64,000 nt of DNA. Origin: Gammaproteobacteria bacterium (lineage in GTDB: Bacteria > Pseudomonadota > Gammaproteobacteria > Chromatiales > Chromatiaceae). The stretch lies in NCBI GenBank assembly GCA_030148485.1, contig JASBTJ010000085.1, positions 1 through 64,000 of the forward strand, read 5' to 3'. The notes below the pieces were generated by a model. It had not been told where the DNA came from, made no database searches, and was given only the letters and a program-made list of their open reading frames with translations. A program made the position numbers and the translations under genes. Shown here piece after piece: positions 56,620 through 64,000 of the stretch (positions within the stretch are counted from its first letter, which is position 1; every line of letters starts with the position of its first letter).

Positions 56620-59600
56620 CGGCGTCCATCTCGGGCGCGGCCAAGCGTGGCCAACGGGCCAGGATCCGCGCCTTCAAGCCTTCCATTCCGGCCAACAGCA
56701 CCGGCACCACGATGAGCACCAATACGGTGGATACCGCCAAGCCGAAGCTGATGGATACCGCCATCGGAATCAGGAACTGTGCCTGCAACGAGGTCTCGAA
56801 CAGCAAGGGTGTCAATCCCGCGATGGTCGTCAAAGAGGTCAGCAATACCGCGCGCAAACGCTGACAGGATGCCGCGATCACGGCGTCACGAATCGCCATG
56901 CCCTGCTCGCGCAGCTGTTTGTAGAACACCACCAGAATAATCGAATCGTTGATCACGATGCCGGCCAAACCGAACAAGCCGAACATCGACAGAATGGTCA
57001 GATCGATGCCCATCACCCAGTGGCCCACCACGGCGCCCACCAGGCCGAAGGGTATGACCGCCATCACCACCAGCGGCCAGCCGTAGGAGCCGAACACCCA
57101 AGCGAGGATGATGTAGATCATGGCCAGCGCCACCAGGGCGCCGGCCTTCATGTCCCGGGCGGTTTCCCGTTGGTCCTCGGCGCGCCCCGTATACTCCCAA
57201 TTGACCCCGTAACGCGCGACGATGCCGGGCAGGATGTCGGTACGCAGTTGGCTGCGGATCTGATTGGCGTTGTTCTGCGTGGTGTCGACATCCGCCAATA
57301 TGGTTACTGCCCGCAACCCCTCGGCGTGACGAATGGCCTTGAAGCCGCGGCGCTCGCGCAACTGCAATGCCGAACCCGCCGGCATACGCTCCCCACTGGG
57401 CAAGACGAAGGTGAAGTCCCGCAATGCTGCGAGCCGATGGCGTTCGCTGTCCGGCAGCATGACGCGCACCTCGATCTCTTCCTCGCCCTGATTGAAGATC
57501 TGTGTCAGGTAGCCATCCAAGGCACCGCGCAGTTGACGCCCCACCTCGGCGACGGTCAGCCCGTGCGCCTCGGCCAAGGGTGTCAAGCGGAATACCCATT
57601 GTTGCGGACCATAGGGCATGTCGTCTTCCACCCCATGCACCCCGGCAACACCTTTCAAGGCCGCGGACAGGGCCTCGCCCGCCCGTTTGAGCTGCTCGGT
57701 GTCCGGCCCGGTGAGGCGGATCTCCAGGTCGCGCCCCGGATGGCCGCCGCGGCGCGACGTCAGGGTCAGATTTTCCAGCCCCGGCGGGACCGGCACGTGC
57801 TTACGCCATTCGGCCAGGAACTGTTCGTTGCGCACGTCACGGGTATCCGACGGCACCAACTCCACCTGCACCATGGCGAATTGATCGCCGCGCTGGCCCT
57901 GACGACCACCCGATGCCGCGCCCTGGCCGTCCAGTACGGCCACGGCCCGCACCAAGCCGCCGCCGAAGGCCTTATCCGTGGCATACAGGCCCTGCTCGAC
58001 GTGGCGGATGTAGTCGTGCACCCGATCCGGCGGCGTACCGGCGACGAACTGGGCGCTGGCAATGACGATATTCCCCTCCACATTGGGAAAGAAGACAAAG
58101 CCAAGACGTCCGCCGACCAATAAACCGATGGTCAGGATCACCGCCGCCGCTGCGCCTGACAGGGTGACCCAGCGGTAGTCCACCGCCAAGGTCACCAGGC
58201 GGCGGAAACGGCCGTCGCGGAACCGCGCAAAGGCGTTGTCCCAACGCTGCCGAAACCGCCCCGGCGGCGCGTGATGCATACGCAGAAAACTGTGTCGGAG
58301 ATGACCGGGCAGGACCAGGAAACTCTCCACCAGCGACGCGAGAATCACGCAGATCACCACCACCGGGATGTCGTGCAGGATCTTGCCGATGATGCCGCCG
58401 ATGACCAACAGCGGGATGAACGCCGCAATGGTGGTCAGCGACGACGACATCACCGGTGCGAACATGCGCCGCGCGCCACCTTCGGCCGCCTGCAGCGAAT
58501 TCTCGCCGGTCTGATAATGGGTCAGCGCGTCCTCACCGACGACGATGGCGTCGTCCACGATGATGCCCAACGCCATGATCAAGGCGAACAGCGAGATCAT
58601 GTTGATGCTGCCGCCGATCAGGTACACCACCGCCAGCGTCGCCAGGAACGACACGGGGATGCCGACCGTCACCCAGAACGCCACTCGCCCGTTCAGAAAA
58701 ATGAACAGGATGGCAACCACCAACACCAGGCCGCCGAGACCGTTCTTGATCAGCAACATGATGCGATCTTCGATCAGCTGCCAGCTTTCGTCGTACACCG
58801 TGAGCGCAACATTCGGCGGCAAGGTCGGTCGGGTCTTTGCCAACCAGTCCTGCATGATGGCCGCCGAAGCCAACGAATCGGCAGTGGGCGACCGCTGCAA
58901 TTGCAACTCCACCGCCGGTTTTCCCTGATAGCTGACGGCGACCTGATCCGGCCTGGGGCGTCGCTCCACCTGCGCCACGTCGCCCACACGCACCAGTTGC
59001 CCCTCGGCGTCGGTGATCAATGGCAGACGGGCAAAACCCAAGGGGTCGCGCTGCTGACTGACCGCGCGCAACTCCCGCCCGGCTTCGTCTCGACCGACAC
59101 TGCCGGCGGGCAGATCCCGGGATTCGGCCGCGATACGCGCACTGGCCTGGGACAGACTCAGGTTCAGGGCGTCCAGACTGGCCTGGGGAAGCTGGATGGC
59201 GATCTCTTCCTCGGGCAGACCGGTGATGGTGATCTGGGCAATGCCGGCGGCCAACAATTCGCGCTCGAACTGTCGGGCCAGGGGGCGCAGTTCGTCGATG
59301 TTGTCCGGGCCGTGCACCAATAGCCTAGCCACGGGCTCATAGCGGATCACATGGGTCACCTGAGGCCGCTCGGTATCGCTCGGCAGGTTGCGCACCGTGT
59401 TGACCAGGGCCTCGACACGGTCGGTCGCCTCGCCCATGTCGGTCCCCTCAGGGAACTCCAGGCTGATCAGGCTGACGTTCTCGGCCGACGTGGATGTCAT
59501 GCGATCGAGCCCATCCACCGACCGCAACGCCTGTTCCAAGGGCACCGTCACCGCGCGCTCGACATCTTCGGCGTTGGCCCCCTGCCAGAGGGTGCGTACC

Positions 59601-59755
59601 GTGACGACTTCCACCTCGAAGTTGGGAAAGAACTGGGTATTGAGGTTGTTGAGCGCCCAGAAACCCGCCAACACCATGATCGCCATCAGCAGGTTGGCCG
59701 CCACCTTGTGTTGGGCAAACCGTCCGATCAGGTCATTGCGATGCGCAAAGCCCAT
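56612..59755 (-). CDS. RND efflux transporter, inner-membrane pump subunit
   Basis: A 1047-residue AcrB-family pump with twelve TM helices and two large periplasmic loops. The TM4 proton-relay motif reads LIMALGIIVDDAIVVGED, and the N-terminal FFPNFEVEVVTVRTLWQGAN followed by VERAVTVPLEQAL fits the family. It resembles the AcrB/MexF-like group lacking a dedicated outer-membrane partner in the operon. The adaptor gene lies one base upstream. No TolC-like gene is in the window, so a shared TolC is assumed. Substrates are unknown. Confidence 0.93.
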   Translation of the reverse strand: MGFAHRNDLIGRFAQHKVAANLLMAIMVLAGFWALNNLNTQFFPNFEVEVVTVRTLWQGANAEDVERAVTVPLEQALRSVDGLDRMTSTSAENVSLISLEFPEGTDMGEATDRVEALVNTVRNLPSDTERPQVTHVIRYEPVARLLVHGPDNIDELRPLARQFERELLAAGIAQITITGLPEEEIAIQLPQASLDALNLSLSQASARIAAESRDLPAGSVGRDEAGRELRAVSQQRDPLGFARLPLITDAEGQLVRVGDVAQVERRPRPDQVAVSYQGKPAVELQLQRSPTADSLASAAIMQDWLAKTRPTLPPNVALTVYDESWQLIEDRIMLLIKNGLGGLVLVVAILFIFLNGRVAFWVTVGIPVSFLATLAVVYLIGGSINMISLFALIMALGIIVDDAIVVGEDALTHYQTGENSLQAAEGGARRMFAPVMSSSLTTIAAFIPLLVIGGIIGKILHDIPVVVICVILASLVESFLVLPGHLRHSFLRMHHAPPGRFRQRWDNAFARFRDGRFRRLVTLAVDYRWVTLSGAAAAVILTIGLLVGGRLGFVFFPNVEGNIVIASAQFVAGTPPDRVHDYIRHVEQGLYATDKAFGGGLVRAVAVLDGQGAASGGRQGQRGDQFAMVQVELVPSDTRDVRNEQFLAEWRKHVPVPPGLENLTLTSRRGGHPGRDLEIRLTGPDTEQLKRAGEALSAALKGVAGVHGVEDDMPYGPQQWVFRLTPLAEAHGLTVAEVGRQLRGALDGYLTQIFNQGEEEIEVRVMLPDSERHRLAALRDFTFVLPSGERMPAGSALQLRERRGFKAIRHAEGLRAVTILADVDTTQNNANQIRSQLRTDILPGIVARYGVNWEYTGRAEDQRETARDMKAGALVALAMIYIILAWVFGSYGWPLVVMAVIPFGLVGAVVGHWVMGIDLTILSMFGLFGLAGIVINDSIILVVFYKQLREQGMAIRDAVIAASCQRLRAVLLTSLTTIAGLTPLLFETSLQAQFLIPMAVSISFGLAVSTVLVLIVVPVLLAGMEGLKARILARWPRLAAPEMDAVG

Positions 59756-59756
59756 A

Positions 59757-60971
59757 TCAGCGGGTACCCGCGGCGTCGACGACGGTGACTTTCAGCCCGT
59801 CCATGGCATTGGGCAGTTGGGTCGCCAGCACGCGACTGCCTGCCCCGAGGTCCGCGGCATGCACCAACACCTGGCTGCGGCCGTCGGGCCTTTGCTGGTC
59901 GCCGATGCGGCGCACCCGGCGCGGACGCAAACGCTGTTGCTCATCGACGATATAGATACGCTCAAGGCCGTACAGGGCCTGTGCCGGCAGCGCCACCACC
60001 TCCTCACGCGCTGGCAGATGCAGTGTCAGCCGCACAAAACGCCCGGGCCGGACGCCGGCGTCCGGCTCGGCAATACGGAACAGCCCGGCGATGCCACCGC
60101 TCGCACCGGCCTCTCCCGCCAAGCGTTCCAGCGCGGCGGTCAGCGGCCTGCCGTCGAGTTCGCCGCTGGCCGATAGCGTCATGCCCGCAGCCAGGGCGTC
60201 GCGGACCGCCGCCAGTTGATCGTCCGGGACCTGCGCGCGCACCAATAGACTCGCCGTATCGTAGATCTGCACCAGGCCATCGCCGACCCGCACCCGTTGA
60301 CCGGGCGACACCAGCAGCTTGGCGACGCGACCCGCAAACGGCGCCTTGACCAGGGTGCGGTCCAGGTCGAGTTGCGCCTGATCCCTGGCGGCGGCCAGTT
60401 CGGCCATGCGGGCGTCGTGTTCCTGGATCGCCGTCTGCCGAGCGCTGAGCGCAATGGCCTGACGGTCAACCGCCTGCCGCGCGGTGTCCAAGGCCGACTG
60501 ACTGGCGAGCTTCCTGGCGACCAGGTCCTGCGACCGCTTCAGTTCCTTACGCGCCAGCGCCAGCAGATTGCGCTCCCGCGGCAAGGCATCCAGGTTGGCT
60601 TGATGGCGCGCCAATTCGGTCGCAATGCGCGCATCGGCCTGATGGAGGCGCAGCTGAGCGTCGCTGGCATCCAGTCGAACCAAGGGCGCCCCCGCACCGA
60701 CCGACTCCCCTTCGTGCACTGGCACATCCTGCACTTCGGCAGCGACGGCCGCGGTGAGTCGACTATCCCATTGCGCCTCGATCCGGCCGTACAAGGTCAC
60801 CTGAGGCGCCAGGCTGGCCGGCGTCACCTGAACCACGGCGACGGGCCAGGCCTTTTCCGTGATCGTGACCGGCTTTGCCTGGGGCTTGGTTTCCATCAGC
60901 AGCAACAGGCCGGCGATGGCGATCCCGAGTATCAGGATGGGGAGCAAAAACTTCTTCATTCGGGTCGTCAT
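59757..60971 (-). CDS. RND efflux periplasmic adaptor (membrane fusion protein)
   Basis: A 404-residue adaptor with an N-terminal membrane anchor (KKFLLPILILGIAIAGLLLL), a biotinyl-lipoyl-like domain split by a coiled-coil hairpin (VRLDASDAQLRLHQADARI to ARDQAQLDLDRTLVKAPFAG) and a beta-barrel/MP domain. It links the inner-membrane pump encoded next to it with an outer-membrane channel. I use ATG 60971; ATG 60959 (MKKF) is an in-frame alternative and neither has a good ribosome site. Confidence 0.9.
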   Translation of the reverse strand: MTTRMKKFLLPILILGIAIAGLLLLMETKPQAKPVTITEKAWPVAVVQVTPASLAPQVTLYGRIEAQWDSRLTAAVAAEVQDVPVHEGESVGAGAPLVRLDASDAQLRLHQADARIATELARHQANLDALPRERNLLALARKELKRSQDLVARKLASQSALDTARQAVDRQAIALSARQTAIQEHDARMAELAAARDQAQLDLDRTLVKAPFAGRVAKLLVSPGQRVRVGDGLVQIYDTASLLVRAQVPDDQLAAVRDALAAGMTLSASGELDGRPLTAALERLAGEAGASGGIAGLFRIAEPDAGVRPGRFVRLTLHLPAREEVVALPAQALYGLERIYIVDEQQRLRPRRVRRIGDQQRPDGRSQVLVHAADLGAGSRVLATQLPNAMDGLKVTVVDAAGTR

Positions 60972-61067
60972 GCAGTCGGATTGCCTGAGGGTGGGATCGC
61001 GGGTTGGAGTACCGAGCACGACCGCGGGTTCCGGTCATTGTGCGGTCAGCGGCGGCGGAACGGAACC

Positions 61068-62207
61068 CTAGGACGGCGGCAGGCGTCGCACCAGCAGGTA
61101 GGCGGCCGCGGCACCGACCAATGCCACCGACCCGGCAATCAGATAGGTGGACAAGGCGCCGAAGCGATCCCACCCATAACCCGCCATCACCGCACCGACC
61201 GCTCCACCGGCGCCAAAACTGATGCTCGAATACAACGCCTGCCCCCGACCCTTGAAGCGACCGTGAAAATAACGCGCAGCCAAGTGAATGGCCGCGCCGT
61301 GAAAGGTCCCGAAGGTGGCCGCATGCAACAACTGCGCACCCACCATGATCCACAGCTCACCGGGGAACACCCCCACCAGCACCCAGCGCAGGGCGGCTAT
61401 CAACAGACTTGCCACCAGCACCCGCGCGGCACCGAATCGTTCCAGGAAATGGTGCATGACCATGAATACCGCAACTTCCGCGGCAACGCCCAATGCCCAC
61501 AGGCCACCGATCAGGGTCTTGGAATAACCCTGATCGGTCATGTAGATGCTGTAGAAGGCGTAGTACGGGCCGTGGCTGAGTTGCATGAGGAAGACGGCGA
61601 CGAAAAAACCCAGCACCGCCGGCTGTCGAAGCACCTGCCACAGCGACCGATGGTCCGGCGGATGTGCCTGCGGGTCAGGATCACGCACCGCCAGGGACGC
61701 CAACCAGATTCCGAGGTAGATCATGAACACCACGGAAAGCACCACCGCTGGTCCCTGGCGATCCACCAGCCAACCCAATGCCAGTACGGTGACGATGAAT
61801 CCGATCGACCCCCATACCCGTAACAAGGCGTAGCGGTTCACCTGCTTGCCAAGGTAACCGAGGGTGACCACCTCGAACTGGGGCAACGAGGCGTTCCAGA
61901 AGAAACTGAACAGGCTCATCGCCACCGCAATGGCCCAGAAATCATCCGCCCAGAACATCAGGGTAAAGGCCAGCGCCGATACCAGCGACGCAACGCGAAC
62001 GATGCGCATGCGATGCCCCAGGTGGTCGCCCAACCAGCCCCAGATATAGGGTGCGACGATCTTGGTCGCCATCAGGATCGCGGTCAGCGAGCCGATCTCC
62101 ACCGCGCCGAATCCCAACGACTGCAGATACAGCCCCCAGTACGGCACCAGTGCGCCGAGGGCGGCAAAGTAGAAGAAGTAGAAACCCGAAAGGCGCCAGT
62201 ACGGCAT
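61068..62207 (-). CDS. MFS transporter, HcaT/MFS_1-like
   Basis: A 379-residue permease with twelve helices. The start MPYWRLSGFYFFYFAALGAL followed by VPYWGLYLQSLGF is typical of the HcaT-like (phenylpropionate permease) branch. ATG 62207 is preferred because AAGGG lies six to seven bases upstream; a GTG at 62246 is in frame. It lies between the adaptor gene and aroC in the same direction with gaps of about 70-100 bases. The substrate is not evident. Confidence 0.85.
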   Translation of the reverse strand: MPYWRLSGFYFFYFAALGALVPYWGLYLQSLGFGAVEIGSLTAILMATKIVAPYIWGWLGDHLGHRMRIVRVASLVSALAFTLMFWADDFWAIAVAMSLFSFFWNASLPQFEVVTLGYLGKQVNRYALLRVWGSIGFIVTVLALGWLVDRQGPAVVLSVVFMIYLGIWLASLAVRDPDPQAHPPDHRSLWQVLRQPAVLGFFVAVFLMQLSHGPYYAFYSIYMTDQGYSKTLIGGLWALGVAAEVAVFMVMHHFLERFGAARVLVASLLIAALRWVLVGVFPGELWIMVGAQLLHAATFGTFHGAAIHLAARYFHGRFKGRGQALYSSISFGAGGAVGAVMAGYGWDRFGALSTYLIAGSVALVGAAAAYLLVRRLPPS

Positions 62208-62280
62208 GCGCGGCCCTTGCCCTTTGCCGGTATCGGACGGTTCCACCGCGCTGCTAACCGGTCAGCCGCGCCGTGAAGGA

Positions 62281-63384
62281 TCAATCACCGACTTGGGAAG
62301 GGATGACCGGTGTCGCCGGATGCACATGGCCGTTCTGACCACGCTGCCGTAACGCGTGATCGAGCAGCACGATGGCCAGCATGGCCTCGGCGATGGGCAC
62401 CGCGCGAATCCCCACGCAGGGGTCGTGACGCCCTTTGGTGATCACGTCCACCGGCGCCCCGGAAACGTCCACCGTGTGACCACCCAGGCGGATGCTCGAG
62501 GTCGGCTTGAAGGCCACCCGCGCCACCACGTCCTGCCCGCTGTAAATACCGCCCAACACACCGCCGGCGTTGTTCGACAGGAAGCCTTCAGGGGTCATCT
62601 CGTCACGGTGCTCGGTGCCCTTTTGCGCCACCGAATCGAACCCGGCGCCGATCTCCACCCCCTTGGCCGCGTTGATCCCCATCAGCGCATGGGCGATGTC
62701 CGCATCCAACCGATCGAACACCGGCTCCCCCCAGCCCGGCGGAACGCCAGCGGCCACCACGGTCACCTCCGCGCCCACCGAATCGCCCGATTTGCGCAGT
62801 GCGTCCATATAGTCTTCCAGCTCCGGCACCTGGTCGGCATGAGGCCAGAAGAACGGGTTCTCCTCCACCGGCGCCCAACTGAACGCCTGCGGACGGTTCT
62901 CGCCCAGGGCCGACAAATAGCCGCGAACCGTCACCCCGAACAGCGCCTTGAGCACCTTCTTGGCCACCGCGCCGGCGGCCACACGCATCGCCGTCTCGCG
63001 GGCAGACGAGCGACCACCGCCCCGGTAGTCCCGCACGCCATACTTCTGGATGTAGGTGTAATCGGCATGCCCGGGGCGGAACTTCTCAGCAATGTCGCCG
63101 TAATCCTTGGAACGCTGATCGGTGTTATGGATGATCATGCCGATGGGCGTCCCGGTGGTCTTGCCCTCGAACACCCCGGACAGTATCTGCACCTCGTCCA
63201 TCTCACGCCGCTGGGTGGTGTGGCGGGTCTTGCCCGGCCGGCGCCGCTCCAGGTCCGGCTGGATGTCCGCTTCCGACAGTTCGAACCCCGGCGGGCAGCC
63301 GTCCACGATACAGCCGATGGCAAGACCGTGACTCTCGCCGAAGGAGGTCACTGTGAAGAGTTTTCCGATAGTATTGCCAGACAT
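62281..63384 (-). CDS. aroC: Chorismate synthase
   Basis: Converts EPSP to chorismate with reduced FMN, the last shikimate step. The 367-residue product has [32 protein letters not shown], the [20 protein letters not shown] segment and the C-terminal [17 protein letters not shown]. It supplies the trp genes found 18 kb away. It is divergent from the partial methyltransferase with 35 bases between. Confidence 0.97.
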   Translation of the reverse strand: MSGNTIGKLFTVTSFGESHGLAIGCIVDGCPPGFELSEADIQPDLERRRPGKTRHTTQRREMDEVQILSGVFEGKTTGTPIGMIIHNTDQRSKDYGDIAEKFRPGHADYTYIQKYGVRDYRGGGRSSARETAMRVAAGAVAKKVLKALFGVTVRGYLSALGENRPQAFSWAPVEENPFFWPHADQVPELEDYMDALRKSGDSVGAEVTVVAAGVPPGWGEPVFDRLDADIAHALMGINAAKGVEIGAGFDSVAQKGTEHRDEMTPEGFLSNNAGGVLGGIYSGQDVVARVAFKPTSSIRLGGHTVDVSGAPVDVITKGRHDPCVGIRAVPIAEAMLAIVLLDHALRQRGQNGHVHPATPVIPSQVGD

Positions 63385-63419
63385 TCGATACGCTACTGTT
63401 CATCGCCCGGAGGCTTCGT

Positions 63420-64000
63420 TTGGCGGACATGCCCATTCATCGGCAGGGATTCTCGGCCACCCAGGGGCGTCACGCAAAGGCCAGGAAAATCCTCGCAATC
63501 CTTGAGCGGGCAGGTCATGCGGTCAGCCGGGGCCAGGACATCCTCGACCTGGGCACGGGCAGTGGACATATAGCGCTTAATTTATCACAGCTGGGACGTG
63601 TCATCGCCTGTGACGTTGTCGATCAGCGAACAGTCGGCAAAGACCTACCGTTCGTGCAGGTAGCAGATCGATTACCGTTTCCGGACGCCAGTTTCGACCT
63701 GGTCGTATCGAACCACGTTATCGAACACGTTGCCGATCCTGCCCGGCAGTTGGCAGAGATCCGACGCGTCCTCAGGCCGGATGGCGTCGCCTATCTTGCG
63801 ACGCCCAACCGTTGGTGGCCGTGGGAGGTCCATACAGCACTGCCCCTGCTGCATTACCTGCCGACTACCGCGTTTTTCCGGCTTGCACGCGCGCTCGGGC
63901 GATCCACCGAACCCTTGCAGCTGCAGTCGCTGGCAAGCCTACGACGTCATGCCAACAATAGGTTCACCGTGAGCACCTGGCATCAGAAACTACTACGAAA
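63420..64000 (+). CDS. Class I SAM-dependent methyltransferase (Methyltransf_11), 3' end beyond window
   Basis: The frame is open to the window edge, giving 193 residues. It has the SAM-binding loop ILDLGTGSGHIALNLSQ, then an acidic residue (ACDVVDQ), LPFPDASFDLVVSNHVIEHV and LAEIRRVLRPDGVAYLATPN, the Methyltransf_11 pattern. Start: TTG 63420 lies six bases after GGAGG (63409-63413), while the in-frame ATG 63429 is 15 bases away, so TTG is preferred. The C-terminal part turns basic (LRRHANNRF). Methyltransferases of this type act on small molecules, lipids or sugars; I cannot say which. Confidence 0.8.
   Translation, partial: MADMPIHRQGFSATQGRHAKARKILAILERAGHAVSRGQDILDLGTGSGHIALNLSQLGRVIACDVVDQRTVGKDLPFVQVADRLPFPDASFDLVVSNHVIEHVADPARQLAEIRRVLRPDGVAYLATPNRWWPWEVHTALPLLHYLPTTAFFRLARALGRSTEPLQLQSLASLRRHANNRFTVSTWHQKLLR

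Overview
This is a GC-rich chromosomal segment (by eye in the low-to-mid 60% GC range) from a free-living gammaproteobacterium. The gene order leuCDB-asd-fimV-truA-trpF-(trpBA)-accD-folC-dedD-cvpA-purF-metZ on the minus strand is the arrangement familiar from Pseudomonas and from purple sulfur/sulfur-oxidising gammaproteobacteria. fimV, mltF, RecQ with an HTH_40 tail, DedD and a PGdx-type peroxiredoxin-glutaredoxin also point to Gammaproteobacteria. I cannot name the genus. The window is mostly core metabolism. No prophage, CRISPR array, rRNA or tRNA gene was found.

Layout. 0-0.3 kb: left edge of an IS5-type insertion sequence (first 22 codons of its transposase, minus strand) joined to a 150 bp miniature element. 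0.4-5.1 kb: HupE/UreJ-like and DUF4198 exported or membrane proteins (divergent, probably metal-related), a CNNM/CBS membrane protein, an AEC permease and a small membrane protein. 5.4-7.8 kb: edd-eda (Entner-Doudoroff). 8-12.8 kb: recQ, a malate:quinone oxidoreductase-like flavoprotein and a methyltransferase. 12.9-14.8 kb: a chemoreceptor. 15-22 kb: redox and NADPH block, with Prx-Grx hybrid, glutathione reductase, GNAT, DyP peroxidase, then gnd-zwf-pgl. 22-29 kb: RRM protein (frameshifted), RhlE, MltF, CorC-like protein, MgtE and an HdfR-like LysR regulator. 29-34 kb: ECF sigma factor, rimK (interrupted by an in-frame TAG), a deacylase, a CPA2 antiporter and a secreted unknown. 34-53.4 kb: a long co-directional minus-strand run from leuC to yhiN. 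53.6-64 kb: LysR regulator, DUF2288, Na/Pi cotransporter, RND pump, MFS transporter, aroC and a partial methyltransferase running off the right edge.

How parts fit. zwf-pgl-gnd and edd-eda together encode all of the oxidative pentose phosphate and Entner-Doudoroff steps below glucose-6-phosphate. The Zwf step can supply NADPH to the glutathione reductase that recycles GSH for the adjacent Prx-Grx peroxidase. The minus-strand block makes Leu, Trp, Met, fatty acid, folate and purine precursors. metZ, its last biosynthetic gene, is preceded by what I read as a SAM-II riboswitch followed by an intrinsic terminator.

Most notable: (i) a three-copy, about 150 bp, multi-hairpin family with IS5-like ends; one copy supplies the 3' end of a methyltransferase gene and another lies in the leuC leader. 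(ii) A different palindromic repeat has inserted in frame in recQ between zinc-binding cysteines. (iii) Two conserved genes, rimK and the RRM gene, carry single-base disruptions. (iv) The metZ riboswitch. I did not see a wholly new multi-gene defence or biosynthetic system.
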